This document shows, piece after piece, positions 36,326-45,009 of a stretch of DNA of 53,717 nt. Both the position numbers and the translations under genes were made by a program. The stretch comes from Azospirillum halopraeferens DSM 3675 (lineage in GTDB: Bacteria > Pseudomonadota > Alphaproteobacteria > Azospirillales > Azospirillaceae): positions 1-53,717 of the forward strand of contig NZ_AUCF01000036.1 of the NCBI RefSeq assembly GCF_000429625.1. Reading direction: 5' to 3'. Under the pieces are notes generated by a model. That model was not told the DNA's origin, did not search any database, and saw nothing but the letters and a program-made list of their open reading frames with translations. Each line of letters starts with the position of its first letter. The stretch's first letter is position 1.

Positions 36326-37684
36326 GTGAAAGCATACATCATACTGGGCGGCGCGGCCGCGCTACTGGCGGGGGTCGGCGTCATCGCCATTCGGCAACCC
36401 GAACCGGTGCCCGCACCGGTGCCGGTAACCGTGCGCCCGGCCGATGTCCCGGTGACCGAGACCACCGTGACCCAAACCACTGCGGCCGAGACCACCGTGC
36501 CGGTCACCGCCGGGCCGCCGACGGCGGCGGTACCGGATGCCGAATCGGACCTACCGCCACCGGACACCCCGCCAACGGATGCGATGATGTCCGCGGTCCC
36601 CGCCCCGACGCCCAAGCCGGAGCCGGAACCGCCGGTACCCGCCACCGCGCCGGCACCCCCGGCAGAGACCGTACAGGCCGTCGACGCCGCGGAGCCGCCG
36701 CGATTCGACGTGGTTCGGATCATGCCGGACGGTGAGGCGGTACTGGCCGGTCGGGCGCACCCCGGTTCCTGGGTGACGGTGCTGGACGGCGACCGGGTGC
36801 TGGGCGAGGTGACCGCCGACCGGCGCGGCGAATGGGTGCTGTTGCCAACCGCGCCGCTGCCACCGGGGTCGCGCGAACTCAGCCTGCTCGCCCGCCCGGC
36901 CTCCGGCGCACCGGAGGGCGCAACCCTCGCGTCCGACCGTGTGGTCGTCCTGGTGGTCCCCGAACCCGCCCGCGACGTGGCCGGCCGCCCGACGGACGGC
37001 CCGGCGGAGCCGCTGGCCGTGGCGGTTCCCCGCGACGGGGTGGGCGCCTCCACCGTCCTCCAGGCACCGCCTCCGCCCCTTCCGGCACCCGAACCGGTCC
37101 CGGAAACGGCGGAGATCCGGCAGGATCCGCCGGCAGCGGAGGAGGCCGCGATGCCGACCCCGCCCCCGGCGGAATCGGCTGCCGCCCGTCCGGCACCGGG
37201 CGGTGCGTCGGCGACGATGGTACCGCCGCTGCCGGCCGGCGGCGTCTCGGTGGAAACGCTGGATTACGATGCCGCCGGCAACGTCGCCATGGGCGGACGG
37301 GCGACGCCGGGCGCGGCAGTGCAGCTTTATCTCGACAATCTGCTGGTCGGGCGGGCGCACACCGACCCGGCGGGTCAGTGGCGCCTGAAGCCCGAGCGGT
37401 TGATCGACCCCGGCCTGTACACGCTGCGGGCCGACCAGGTCACCGACACCGGCCGGGTGACCGCACGGGTGGAATTGCCGGTGCAGGTGTCCGACGTACC
37501 GCCCGATCTCCCCCGGGACGGGCGCATCGTCGTTCAGCCCGGCAACAGCCTGTGGCGGATCGCCCGCCGCACCTACGGCGACGGCTTCTTCTACACCCTG
37601 ATCTATCGGGCCAATCGGGAGCAGATCCGGGATCCCGACCTGATCTACCCCGGCCAGATCTTCACCCTGCCGCCGGGGCAATAA
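36326..37684 (+). CDS. Membrane-anchored LysM protein with Ig-like repeats
   Basis: Predicted cell-envelope protein of 452 residues from GTG 36326; GTG 36281 would add 15. An N-terminal TM helix (AYIILGGAAALLAGVGVIAI) anchors a Pro/Ala-rich linker. Two Ig-like repeats follow, about residues 120-180 (VLAGRAHPGSWVTVLDGD) and 300-365 (MGGRATPGAAVQLYLDN), separated by another Pro-rich linker. A C-terminal LysM domain (QPGNSLWRIARRTYGDGFFY, ending YPGQIFTLPPGQ) would bind peptidoglycan. Proteins of this plan occur widely in Alphaproteobacteria; role unknown. The start and exact domain limits are approximate. Confidence 0.75.
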   Translation: MKAYIILGGAAALLAGVGVIAIRQPEPVPAPVPVTVRPADVPVTETTVTQTTAAETTVPVTAGPPTAAVPDAESDLPPPDTPPTDAMMSAVPAPTPKPEPEPPVPATAPAPPAETVQAVDAAEPPRFDVVRIMPDGEAVLAGRAHPGSWVTVLDGDRVLGEVTADRRGEWVLLPTAPLPPGSRELSLLARPASGAPEGATLASDRVVVLVVPEPARDVAGRPTDGPAEPLAVAVPRDGVGASTVLQAPPPPLPAPEPVPETAEIRQDPPAAEEAAMPTPPPAESAAARPAPGGASATMVPPLPAGGVSVETLDYDAAGNVAMGGRATPGAAVQLYLDNLLVGRAHTDPAGQWRLKPERLIDPGLYTLRADQVTDTGRVTARVELPVQVSDVPPDLPRDGRIVVQPGNSLWRIARRTYGDGFFYTLIYRANREQIRDPDLIYPGQIFTLPPGQ

Positions 37685-37703
37685 CCGGCCGACCGCTCTA
37701 TGC

Positions 37704-37778
37704 TCACACCACGCCGGCCAGGCTGAGAACCGCGATCACCACGACCACCACGCCGACGATGTAGAACACGCTGTGCAT
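37704..37778 (-). CDS. 24-residue hydrophobic membrane peptide
   Basis: Tiny gene below usual gene-finder limits. ATG 37778 is preceded on the minus strand by AAGGAG six bases upstream. The product begins MHSVFYIVGVVVVV, continues IAVLSLAGVV, and is one TM helix. Very similar short peptides (FYIxGVxVVVxxxLS) are, as far as I recall, scattered in Alphaproteobacteria, unannotated. It ends 20 bases from the convergent LysM gene. Function unknown; good Shine-Dalgarno and helix support it. Confidence 0.6.
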   Translation of the reverse strand: MHSVFYIVGVVVVVIAVLSLAGVV

Positions 37779-37920
37779 GTGAGGCTCCTTCGCTAAGGCG
37801 CACCGACGCCCGACCATGCCCTTCAGCGGGCATCGGGCCGGTGCCCTATACGAACGGACGGAACCGCCCCGTGTTCCCGGACACCCGGCGGTGCCCGTCC
37901 GGCGTCGGAGACGGCCGGCG

Positions 37921-38430
37921 TCAGATGTAGTCGGCGAGGATGCGCAGGAATGGCCGCGCCTCCTGCACCAGAAGCACGGTTTCGTGGATCAGCCCTTCCG
38001 GCGTGACGTGACCGTCGACCCGCGTCTCGCTGAACAGCAGGATCTTCTGCCCTTCCTGGACCAGGAAGCGGGCGCGCTGCAGGCCCTCCACCGCCTGGAT
38101 GGCGCGCAACGCCTCCAGCAGGCGGCGGCGGCGCTCCGGCGACTGGGCGCTATAGGGGATGTGCCCCACCTCCGCCCAGATCTGGCACACCGCGCCGTCG
38201 CGCCCGTCCGCCCCCTCCTCGGGGCTGACGGCGGCGTGGAACGGCAGGCCGTCGACGATGAAGTTCAGCCGCGACGGCCGCGGTGGGCGGGCGATGCCGA
38301 GCACGCCTTCGGGCGTGGTGAACACGGCGTTCACACCGAGGGGCAGCGACGCCGCGGCCACCTCGGCCAGGGACGGAATCGCATCGAGACGGGCGGTCAG
38401 CGGAACGGACAAGGGAGGCCGGCCATTCAC
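37921..38430 (-). CDS. Conserved-looking hypothetical protein
   Basis: Predicted 169-residue soluble protein. I do not recognise a family. Mixed alpha/beta pattern: an N-terminal helix-rich part, a strand region LNFIVDGLPFHAAVS near residues 54-68, then VCQIWAEVGHIPYSAQSPERRRRLL, and a final helical segment (IHETVLLVQEARPFLRIL). The overall plan, with strands followed by a long C-terminal helix, reminds me of YbjN or type III chaperone folds, but this is weak. It is divergent from the psd-pssA pair 109 bases away. Confidence 0.6.
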   Translation of the reverse strand: MNGRPPLSVPLTARLDAIPSLAEVAAASLPLGVNAVFTTPEGVLGIARPPRPSRLNFIVDGLPFHAAVSPEEGADGRDGAVCQIWAEVGHIPYSAQSPERRRRLLEALRAIQAVEGLQRARFLVQEGQKILLFSETRVDGHVTPEGLIHETVLLVQEARPFLRILADYI

Positions 38431-38539
38431 AAGGGTCTGGTTGAGGCAGATTCCTCCCCGGGACGCTAAAATTCTGTAAAGGCCGGGGCGCGGCGATTAG
38501 AATGCGCCGCTTTCGAACAGGAAGGGTTAAAGGCCGGCG

Positions 38540-39238
38540 ATGACCGCCATCGATACCGTACTCGTTCCGATCCATCGCGCCGGCTGGCCGTTCATCGCCG
38601 GATTCGCCGTGGTGTCCCTGCTGCTGGGCCTCCTGGTGGCGGCGCCGCTGGGCTGGCTGGGCCTGCTGCTGACCGCCTGGTGCATCTATTTCTTCCGCGA
38701 TCCCGAGCGCGTGACACCGACCCGCGAAGGGTTGGTGGTCAGCCCGGCCGACGGGCGGGTCACCATGATCGTCCCCGCCGTGCCGCCGCCCGAGCTGGGC
38801 ATGGGACCGGAACAGCGCACCCGCATCTCCATCTTCCTCAACGTCTTCAACGTCCACGTCAACCGCGTGCCGGCGGACGGCACGGTGGTGGCGGCGGAGT
38901 ACCACCCCGGCGCCTTCCTCAACGCCGCCCTCGACAAGGCCAGCGACCTGAACGAGCGCATGGCCGTGCGCCAGCGCCTGCCCGACGGACGCGAGATCGC
39001 CTATGTGCAGATCGCCGGCCTGGTGGCGCGCCGCATCATCTGCACCCTGAAGCCCGGCCAGGCGGTGAAGGCGGGGGAACGGTTCGGGCTGATCCGCTTC
39101 GGCAGCCGCACCGACGTCTACCTGCCCGACGGCGCGGTGCCGCAGGTGTGCGTCGGCCAGTTGGCGATCGGCGGCGAGACCGTGCTGGCCGACCTGAACA
39201 GCGCCGAACCGCAGCGGCTGGGCGAGGTCCGTCCATGA
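38540..39238 (+). CDS. psd: Phosphatidylserine decarboxylase proenzyme
   Basis: Pyruvoyl enzyme converting phosphatidylserine to phosphatidylethanolamine at the inner membrane. 232 residues, the short form. The N-terminus has two hydrophobic helices (residues 15-50), then FFRDPER and SPADGRV, typical for Psd. FLNVFNVHVNRVP carries conserved His. The self-cleavage site is GS in IRFGSRTDVYLP near residue 190, where Ser becomes the pyruvoyl group of the alpha chain. It overlaps pssA by four bases (ATGA), coupling consecutive steps of PE synthesis. Confidence 0.95.
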   Translation: MTAIDTVLVPIHRAGWPFIAGFAVVSLLLGLLVAAPLGWLGLLLTAWCIYFFRDPERVTPTREGLVVSPADGRVTMIVPAVPPPELGMGPEQRTRISIFLNVFNVHVNRVPADGTVVAAEYHPGAFLNAALDKASDLNERMAVRQRLPDGREIAYVQIAGLVARRIICTLKPGQAVKAGERFGLIRFGSRTDVYLPDGAVPQVCVGQLAIGGETVLADLNSAEPQRLGEVRP

Positions 39239-40179
39239 AGCGCGGTCCGGTGTTCAAGCAGGGGGTGTTCAAGCCGACGGTGTTCCAGCGCCGCCGGCCG
39301 CGCCGCCCCCATCCGCGCCTGAAAGGCCTGTCGATCAACCACCTGCTGCCCAATGTCCTGACCGTGCTGGCGCTGTGCGCCGGCCTGACGGCGATTCGCT
39401 TCGCCATTCAGGAGCGCTGGGAACCGGCGGTGATCGCCATCGTCATCGCCGCGGTGCTGGACGCCCTGGACGGCCGCATCGCCCGCCTGCTGAACGGCCA
39501 GAGCAAGTTCGGGGCGGAGCTGGACAGCCTGGCCGACGTCATCAGCTTCGGCGTGGCGCCGGCGCTCACCATCTATCTCTGGGCGCTCGACGGGGCGGGG
39601 AGTCTGGGCTGGATCGCCACCCTGGCCTTCCCGGTGTGCGCCGCCCTGCGGCTGGCCCGCTTCAACTCCCGACTCGGGGCGGCGGACCTGCCACCCTTCG
39701 CCTTCAACTACTTCACGGGCATCCCCGCACCGGCCGGGGCCGGCCTGGCGCTGCTGCCGCTGGTCGCCGGCTTCGCCACCGATCCGGAGATCACCGGCCA
39801 CCCGGCACTGGTGGTGCCGTGGATGCTGGGCATCGGCGGGTTGATGGTGTCGACCATCCCCACCTTCTCGTTCAAGGGGGTGCGCATACCCCAGCGCGCC
39901 GTCGTGCCGGGACTGGTCGGTGTCGGCCTGCTGGCCGCCTTCCTGGTCAGCCAGCCGTGGTGGACGTTGACCGCGCTGGGCATCGCCTATCTCGCCTCCC
40001 TGCCCTTCTCGATTGCCCAGTTCGCGAAGCTGCAGAACGCCGCGGCACGGATGAAGGAGCAGGAGGCGGTGGAGGATCCGGACGCGGATGCGGAGACTCC
40101 GCCCCCGGCCGGTGCGGACGAGGCGCCGAACGCCGGGGCGCCGGAGCAGCCGGAGCCGCCCCGGGGCAAGCACGGCTGA
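39235..40179 (+). CDS. pssA: CDP-diacylglycerol-serine O-phosphatidyltransferase
   Basis: Makes phosphatidylserine from CDP-diacylglycerol and serine; multi-pass membrane enzyme of the CDP-alcohol phosphatidyltransferase family. 314 residues; the N-terminal 30 are Arg/Pro-rich. The catalytic motif DG-x2-AR-x8-G-x3-D-x3-D is present as DALDGRIARL...SKFGAELDSLADVISFGVAP. Seven or so hydrophobic segments follow; the C-terminal 40 residues are acidic and Pro/Ala-rich. ATG 39235 overlaps the psd stop. Feeds its product directly to Psd. Confidence 0.95.
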   Translation: MKRGPVFKQGVFKPTVFQRRRPRRPHPRLKGLSINHLLPNVLTVLALCAGLTAIRFAIQERWEPAVIAIVIAAVLDALDGRIARLLNGQSKFGAELDSLADVISFGVAPALTIYLWALDGAGSLGWIATLAFPVCAALRLARFNSRLGAADLPPFAFNYFTGIPAPAGAGLALLPLVAGFATDPEITGHPALVVPWMLGIGGLMVSTIPTFSFKGVRIPQRAVVPGLVGVGLLAAFLVSQPWWTLTALGIAYLASLPFSIAQFAKLQNAAARMKEQEAVEDPDADAETPPPAGADEAPNAGAPEQPEPPRGKHG

Positions 40180-40182
40180 GGG

Positions 40183-40548
40183 TCAGGCCACCGCGTCCAG
40201 CCGGCGCTCGCCGGTCAGCACCTGCATCACCACCGGCAGGCGGCGCAGGCAGTTGGCGACGTGGTCGGACTCGGCCCGCGCCATGCCGGTCACCTCCACC
40301 TCGACCGCCAGCGTCTCGCCATCGGCGAGACGGTCGCTGCGCAGGGCGGCGGGCACCAGCCCGCGCTTGGCGAACAGTTCCAGCACCCGTGGCAGGGTGC
40401 CGGGATCGGCGTCGGCGCGCAGGGTAAAGGTGACGGAGCGACCGGGATCGACCGGCCGCGACTCGGCGGCGGGAACGAGGGGCGACACGGCCTGCGCGGG
40501 CAGGGCTTTCACGGACATGGGGTTCACGGACAAGGCGTTCGGGGACAT
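40183..40548 (-). CDS. ACT-domain protein
   Basis: Predicted 121-residue protein: about 35 residues of linker, then a single ACT domain (RSVTFTLRADADPGTLPRVLELFAKRGLVPAAL, ending VMQVL). ATG 40548 has GAGAGGA upstream; ATG 40587 is a longer possibility. ACT domains bind amino acids and regulate biosynthetic enzymes; stand-alone examples resemble acetolactate synthase small subunits. No IlvB or other catalytic gene adjoins it here. It is convergent with pssA, with only three bases between. Confidence 0.7.
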   Translation of the reverse strand: MSPNALSVNPMSVKALPAQAVSPLVPAAESRPVDPGRSVTFTLRADADPGTLPRVLELFAKRGLVPAALRSDRLADGETLAVEVEVTGMARAESDHVANCLRRLPVVMQVLTGERRLDAVA

Positions 40549-40810
40549 GATGGTCCTCTCCGGATCAGCGTTCGGCGGGGACGGCACGGGCGGCCGTCAC
40601 GACAGGGTCCCGGCCCTCACACGAGGACCGGGCCGATAATTCGCCGATGCGCCGGAAAGCGGTGTCCGATCATGGACGCAACCCTAAACGAGCCGGTCCG
40701 GCCCGGTCAACGGCGCTGCAAGGGGGCGTGCGGTGCATGCGGCGCATGGCCGCTTGGCTCCCGCGGCGGGGTGCGCCACATTGGTCCGACCAGCAACCGC
40801 CGGAACCGTC

Positions 40811-41407
40811 ATGTCCTCCGATCCCTTCCTCCGCCCCGCCGAAGCCCATGATGCGCCGGAGATCGCGCCGCTGATCCTGATGGCCGGCGGCGGGGTGTAC
40901 GAATTCCTGCTCGGCGGGCTGGTGCCGGGCGCCGAGACGGTGGACATGCTGGTCCCCGGCATCGCCGGGCGCAGCGGCTCCTTCTCCCACCGGCAGATGG
41001 TGGTGGCCGAGAGCGCCGGGCGCGTCATCGGCGTGGCCCACGCCCACCCCACCCACTGGATGCGCGACGCCGACCGCAGCTTCATCCCCGCCGACCGCAT
41101 CGCCCACCTCGCGGCCTTCGACTCCACCCAGGACTGGGACAGCTACTTTCTCTCCGCGCTCGCCATCGCCCCGGACCTGCGCCGGCAAGGGCTGGCGCGG
41201 CACCTGCTGGCGCGGGTCTACGACCGTGCCCGCGACGGGGGGTACGACCGGGTGACCCTGCATGTGTGGGCCGACAACGCCGCGGCCCGCGCCCTCTACG
41301 CCGCCGAGGGCTTCACCGAGGCGGCGGCGGCGGCCATTCCCTGGCACCCCCGCCTGCCCCACCGGGGCGGCAGCCTGCTGCTGCGTCGGCCCGTGCCGGC
41401 TGCGTAA
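40811..41407 (+). CDS. GNAT-family N-acetyltransferase
   Basis: Predicted 198-residue acetyl-CoA-dependent transferase. Motif A, the CoA-binding loop, reads LAIAPDLRRQGLARHLLARVYD. Motif B is VTLHVWADNAAARALYAAEGFTE. The N-terminus begins with the usual LRPAEAHDAPEIAPLI. Acceptor substrate unknown. It stands alone between the ACT gene and a chemoreceptor. Confidence 0.85.
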   Translation: MSSDPFLRPAEAHDAPEIAPLILMAGGGVYEFLLGGLVPGAETVDMLVPGIAGRSGSFSHRQMVVAESAGRVIGVAHAHPTHWMRDADRSFIPADRIAHLAAFDSTQDWDSYFLSALAIAPDLRRQGLARHLLARVYDRARDGGYDRVTLHVWADNAAARALYAAEGFTEAAAAAIPWHPRLPHRGGSLLLRRPVPAA

Positions 41408-41752
41408 TTCCGCCGCACCGTCCTACGACTGATGCCGCCCGTCGACCGGCGGACGCCCCACGGGGATTGCGTCCTTTGCCGGAGGAATCGGTGCATCGAA
41501 AGATACACCGCCACCGCCGTCTTATGGCTTGGTCACAGACGTTGCGCGGCGACGCTCTCCGCCTTTGGTCGGAGCCGATCGCATCGATTCGCACACACCC
41601 CAAATAACATAAAAATCTAATCTAGTAATATAAAAACCCAATATCCTTCAATGGATACGGCCCTTTGCTTTCTCCATATAGACATTATGCAGTTCTCATG
41701 CATCCTATCCCTGCTACCCGGCAGACAGATGTCCGGAGCAAGGAGGACTACC
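41408..41752. promoter_or_regulatory. Long leader of chemoreceptor gene
   Basis: 345 bases without a gene. The left part is GC-rich and contains an imperfect hairpin with a GAAA loop: GGTGCATC-GAAA-GATACACC (41490-41509, one mismatch). From about 41590 to 41700 it turns AT-rich, the likely promoter of the chemoreceptor, and ends with the ribosome-binding site AGGAGGA at 41741-41747. No c-di-GMP or other known riboswitch was recognised. Confidence 0.4.
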
Positions 41753-43438
41753 ATGTCACGATTCCTTTCGATCCGCGCCAAGCTCTGGTCCCTGGTTTTC
41801 ATATCGACGGTGGCGTTCGCCACCATTGCCGGTGCTGGACTGTACATGAATTACCACCGAATGCACGGGGACCGGGTTGCCACGCTGCGGTTCATGGTCG
41901 AGGCGGCGCACAGCATGGCGTCCCGGTACGAAGCCGATGCCGCAGCCGGCCGGATCACCCGGGAGGAGGCGCAGAACCGCTTTCGGGAAGCCGTGCGGGG
42001 CATGCGCTACGACGGGAACGAGTACGTCTTCGCGGTCACCCATAACGCCGTGATGTTCGTCCACATCAACGAGGCGCTGATCGGCAAGGACGTATCGGGA
42101 ACCAGGGACGCCAGCGGCCGATCGGTCACCGACGCCTTCCTGACCATTGCCCGGACGCAAGGCGAAGGCACCCATATCTATGATTGGCCACGCACGTCCG
42201 GCAGCACCGAGACGACGCCGAAGCTGTCATACGTGAAGAACTTCGAACCCTGGGGCATGTTCATCAGCACGGGGGTCCTGATCGAGGACATCCGGGAAGC
42301 GTTCCTGGCGCAGCTTTGGACTCTTCTGGGCATTCTCGCGGTCCTGGGGCTGCCCGCCATCGTCCTGCTCGCCCTGACCGGCCGAAGCATCAGCCGCACG
42401 CTCCACGGTCTGGCCGAGAAGATGCGGGCGCTGGCCTCCGGTGACCTGGCGGTCACCTTCCCCGAGGCCGACCGTGGCGACGAGCTGGGGGCCATGGGAC
42501 GGGCGGTCCGGGTGTTCAAGGAGAACGCCGAAGCGAAGATCCGACTGGAGGCGGAGCAGGCGGCGCTGGCACGCCGTGCCGAGGAGGACAAGCGGCGGGC
42601 CATGCTGGACCTGGCGGACGGCTTCGAGCAGTCCGTGGGCGGCGTGATCCGCACGGTCGGCAAGGAGGCCGACGCGATGGACGCGCGGGCGCAGGAGATG
42701 ACGCGTGCCGCCGACCGGACCGGTCAGCTCGCCGGCAACGCCGCCGCCGCCACCGAGCAGACCTCGGCCAACGTCCAGACCGTCGCCGCGGCGACCGAGG
42801 AGCTGGACAGCTCCATCGGCGAAATCGGCCGGCAGGTCGGCACCGCCTCGCAGATCGCCCGCGACGCCCTGAGCATCGCCGAGCGGGCCAACGGCAAGGT
42901 GGAAGGACTGGCCACGGCGGTGGAGCGCATCGGCGAGGTGGTGCAACTCATCAACTCCATCGCCAGCCAGACCAACCTTCTGGCGCTGAACGCCACGATC
43001 GAGGCGGCACGGGCCGGCGAGGCCGGCAAGGGCTTCGCGGTGGTGGCCAGCGAGGTGAAGGCGCTGGCCAACCAGACCGCCAAAGCCACCGAGGACATTG
43101 CCGGCCGGGTCGCCACCATCCAGTCGGTGACCGGCGAGGCGGTGCAGGAGATCAAGGATGTGACCCGCGTCATCAACCAGGTGAACGAGGTCGCCACGTC
43201 CATCGCCTCGGCGGTGGAGGAACAGGCGGCGGCCACCCGGGAGATCAGCCGCAACGTCCAGCAGGCCGCACGGGGCGTGCAGGACAGCTCGACCAACATA
43301 TCCGGTGTGAGCACGGCGGCGGCCGGCAGTTCCACCACCGCCTACGAGGTGCTGGAATCGGTCCGCCGGCTCTCCCTTCAGGCGGGCGTCCTCAACGAGG
43401 AGGTGGGGCGTTTCCTCACCCGCGTGCGCGCCGGCTGA
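41753..43438 (+). CDS. Methyl-accepting chemotaxis protein with sCache_2-type sensor
   Basis: Transmembrane chemoreceptor of 561 residues. ATG 41753 follows AGGAGGA. TM1 at about residues 12-31, a periplasmic single-Cache domain (about 35-190: AVRGMRYDGNEYVFAV, ...KSYVKNFEPWGMFISTG-like ending), TM2 near 198-222, HAMP. The cytoplasmic signalling domain has the conserved tip SIASQTNLLALNATIEAARA followed by GEAGKGFAVVA. sCache_2 domains often sense small carboxylates, but the ligand is unknown. No CheA/CheW genes adjoin it, and the C-terminus lacks a CheR-binding pentapeptide. Confidence 0.93.
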   Translation: MSRFLSIRAKLWSLVFISTVAFATIAGAGLYMNYHRMHGDRVATLRFMVEAAHSMASRYEADAAAGRITREEAQNRFREAVRGMRYDGNEYVFAVTHNAVMFVHINEALIGKDVSGTRDASGRSVTDAFLTIARTQGEGTHIYDWPRTSGSTETTPKLSYVKNFEPWGMFISTGVLIEDIREAFLAQLWTLLGILAVLGLPAIVLLALTGRSISRTLHGLAEKMRALASGDLAVTFPEADRGDELGAMGRAVRVFKENAEAKIRLEAEQAALARRAEEDKRRAMLDLADGFEQSVGGVIRTVGKEADAMDARAQEMTRAADRTGQLAGNAAAATEQTSANVQTVAAATEELDSSIGEIGRQVGTASQIARDALSIAERANGKVEGLATAVERIGEVVQLINSIASQTNLLALNATIEAARAGEAGKGFAVVASEVKALANQTAKATEDIAGRVATIQSVTGEAVQEIKDVTRVINQVNEVATSIASAVEEQAAATREISRNVQQAARGVQDSSTNISGVSTAAAGSSTTAYEVLESVRRLSLQAGVLNEEVGRFLTRVRAG

Positions 43439-43462
43439 TGACCGCCGGGGCGCGTCCGTCCG

Positions 43463-43981
43463 TCAGCCGCCGGAATAGCCGATGGCGGTGAGGATGCGCC
43501 CTACCGTGCCCCGGTGGTCGATCAACACCCGCTGGATGCGGTCGCGGGACGCGAGCGTGCCCGTGCGCTCATAGTCGGTCCGGATCGCCTCCAGTTCGGC
43601 GCGCAGGGCCGGGTCGGCGATGCGGCCGGTGTCGAGATAGGCGAGCAGGACGCTGACGCGCATGAGCCTGCGCATGTCGTCCTGGTACGCCGCCGCGGTG
43701 GCGGGATCGAGGTCCGGCCAGGCGTGTCCGCGGGCCGCCATCACCGCCGACACCGCCGGGCCGGCGCCGAAACACTCGTACGGGGCGCAGGCGTTGAAGC
43801 CGAGCCCGCGCCGCTCCGCCCACACCCGGCAGCGGAATCCCGCGGGGTCGAGGTTCGGGCAGGGTTCCCCCGGCGCCTTGTCGATGGGAAAGGCGTCCCC
43901 CTTGCGGAACGTCAGGGCGACGCAGCACAGGGCCTGGCACCGGCTGCAATCGGATGCGAACCGGGATGCGGCGGCGGACAT
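43463..43981 (-). CDS. YkgJ-like Cys-cluster protein
   Basis: Predicted 172-residue cytosolic protein of the YkgJ/putative zinc- or iron-chelating domain group. The N-terminal cysteine cluster DCSRCQALCC is followed by PCPNLDPAGFRCRVW and NACAPYECFG, together giving about nine cysteines in 70 residues, suited to metal binding. The C-terminal half is helical (LMRVSVLLAYLDTG). ATG 43981 has GAGGA upstream. Members are poorly characterised. Stands alone, convergent with the chemoreceptor gene. Confidence 0.72.
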   Translation of the reverse strand: MSAAASRFASDCSRCQALCCVALTFRKGDAFPIDKAPGEPCPNLDPAGFRCRVWAERRGLGFNACAPYECFGAGPAVSAVMAARGHAWPDLDPATAAAYQDDMRRLMRVSVLLAYLDTGRIADPALRAELEAIRTDYERTGTLASRDRIQRVLIDHRGTVGRILTAIGYSGG

Positions 43982-44404
43982 CGGCGGAGTCCTCTGTTGG
44001 TGACCGGCGCCATGAAAGGACCGGCGGCGATAGGGCGTGCGAACCCGCACCATAGAGGAACGCCGCCGCGGGACCAATGTCCCCGACGGCGGAGGCGCCC
44101 GGCAACACAGCGGACGGGACACGACCAATCACAGACAATCATGACCACCGACAGAAGGCGACATCAACAACAAATATGATTGGCCGCCCAACAAATTCAG
44201 CATTTCCTTGACTGCATGTGAGACAATATCGCAGTCGACCGCGCCATCATTTGATTGCGCGGTGAGGTGAGGGGCAGTATCGTCCGGTCTTGCTTTCGGG
44301 CCGGGGCGCGCTCGTCATCACTCCATGGTCATTCCATGCCCTGATGCCGTGATCGCCGGCTTCGCCATCCCGCGCCCGCGCCATACGACACTCGCAGGAC
44401 CGCC
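43982..44404. other. Long intergenic region with extended inverted repeat
   Basis: 423 bases without a supported gene. The middle (44140-44215) is AT-rich. It carries GACTGC/GCAGTC arms (about 44210-44236) and, adjoining, a near-perfect 26-base dyad at 44238-44263. It lies upstream of the repeat-containing secreted protein gene and downstream (in reading direction) of the start of the Cys-cluster gene, so it holds divergent promoters. Confidence 0.4.
44238..44263. repeat. 26-base near-perfect dyad
   Basis: ACCGCGC at 44238-44244 pairs with GCGCGGT at 44257-44263; inside, ATCA pairs with TGAT, leaving one C/T mismatch and a TT centre. Such continuous symmetry fits a regulator operator or a hairpin in the leader of the downstream secreted-protein gene. 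Confidence 0.5.
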
Positions 44405-44701
44405 ATGAAAACGCTGCTTTGCGCGCTTGCCGCAACCATCACCCTGTCCGCAGCCACCGCCGCCATTGCCGACGGCACCCCTGCCGCCACCCCGCTGCAC
44501 CCGGCGCTGCTGTCCGCCCCGATCTACGCCGCGCACGCCGACGGGTCCCGCCTGATGGTGCCGACCCGCAAGGAGCGGGCCGTCGCAGGGCCGCTGCACC
44601 CGGCGCTTCTGGTGCCGCCGGTCTTCACCGTCCACGTCGACGTGTCCCGCCTCTTCCCCACCCCCGCCGCGCCGATCAAGGTTTCCCAGATCCCGAACTG
44701 A
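44405..44701 (+). CDS. Small secreted protein with an internal 26-residue repeat
   Basis: Predicted 98-residue exported protein, family not recognised. Signal peptide residues 1-22 (cleavage after TAAIA). The mature part is two copies of one unit: TPLHPALLSAPIYAAHADGSRL (about 29-50) and GPLHPALLVPPVFTVHVDVSRL (about 62-83). Shared residues are PLHPALL, a Pro, an aromatic, H-x-D and SRL. AGGA precedes the ATG. Two histidines per unit could bind a metal, but this is speculation. No close gene neighbours. Confidence 0.6.
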   Translation: MKTLLCALAATITLSAATAAIADGTPAATPLHPALLSAPIYAAHADGSRLMVPTRKERAVAGPLHPALLVPPVFTVHVDVSRLFPTPAAPIKVSQIPN

Positions 44702-45009
44702 CGGCGGCTCGTGCCGACCCCGGGGGCGCAGCCGCAAGGCCGCCCCGCAGGCGTTGCGAAGCCGGACGGCAACCGCCCGTCCGGCCGCGATGCGTCGGGT
44801 GGGTCATTCCTGATCGGACAATCGCGAGAACGTGCTGCCGGCGGCCCGTTGGCTTGAAGAACACCGGGACGAAACCGATTCGCGGCACGGAACGGAGACG
44901 GATCGACGCGTGCCAGCCACGTGTCAACCGGGCCGGGCGTTCCTGGAACGTTCCGGATGACCGACGCGATGCCGGTGCCAGCCGAGTCCTTTACATCCTT
45001 GGGGAAGGA
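44702..45009. other. Intergenic region, nothing recognised
   Basis: 308 GC-rich bases between the small secreted protein gene and tRNA-Val. I see no gene, tRNA or clear hairpin. Since the tRNA is transcribed leftwards, its terminator should lie here, but no T-run hairpin was found. Confidence 0.4.

Noticed and set aside
41408..41752. Cyclic-di-GMP riboswitch before the chemoreceptor gene
   Set aside because: A GAAA hairpin is present, but the rest of the GEMM pattern is absent.
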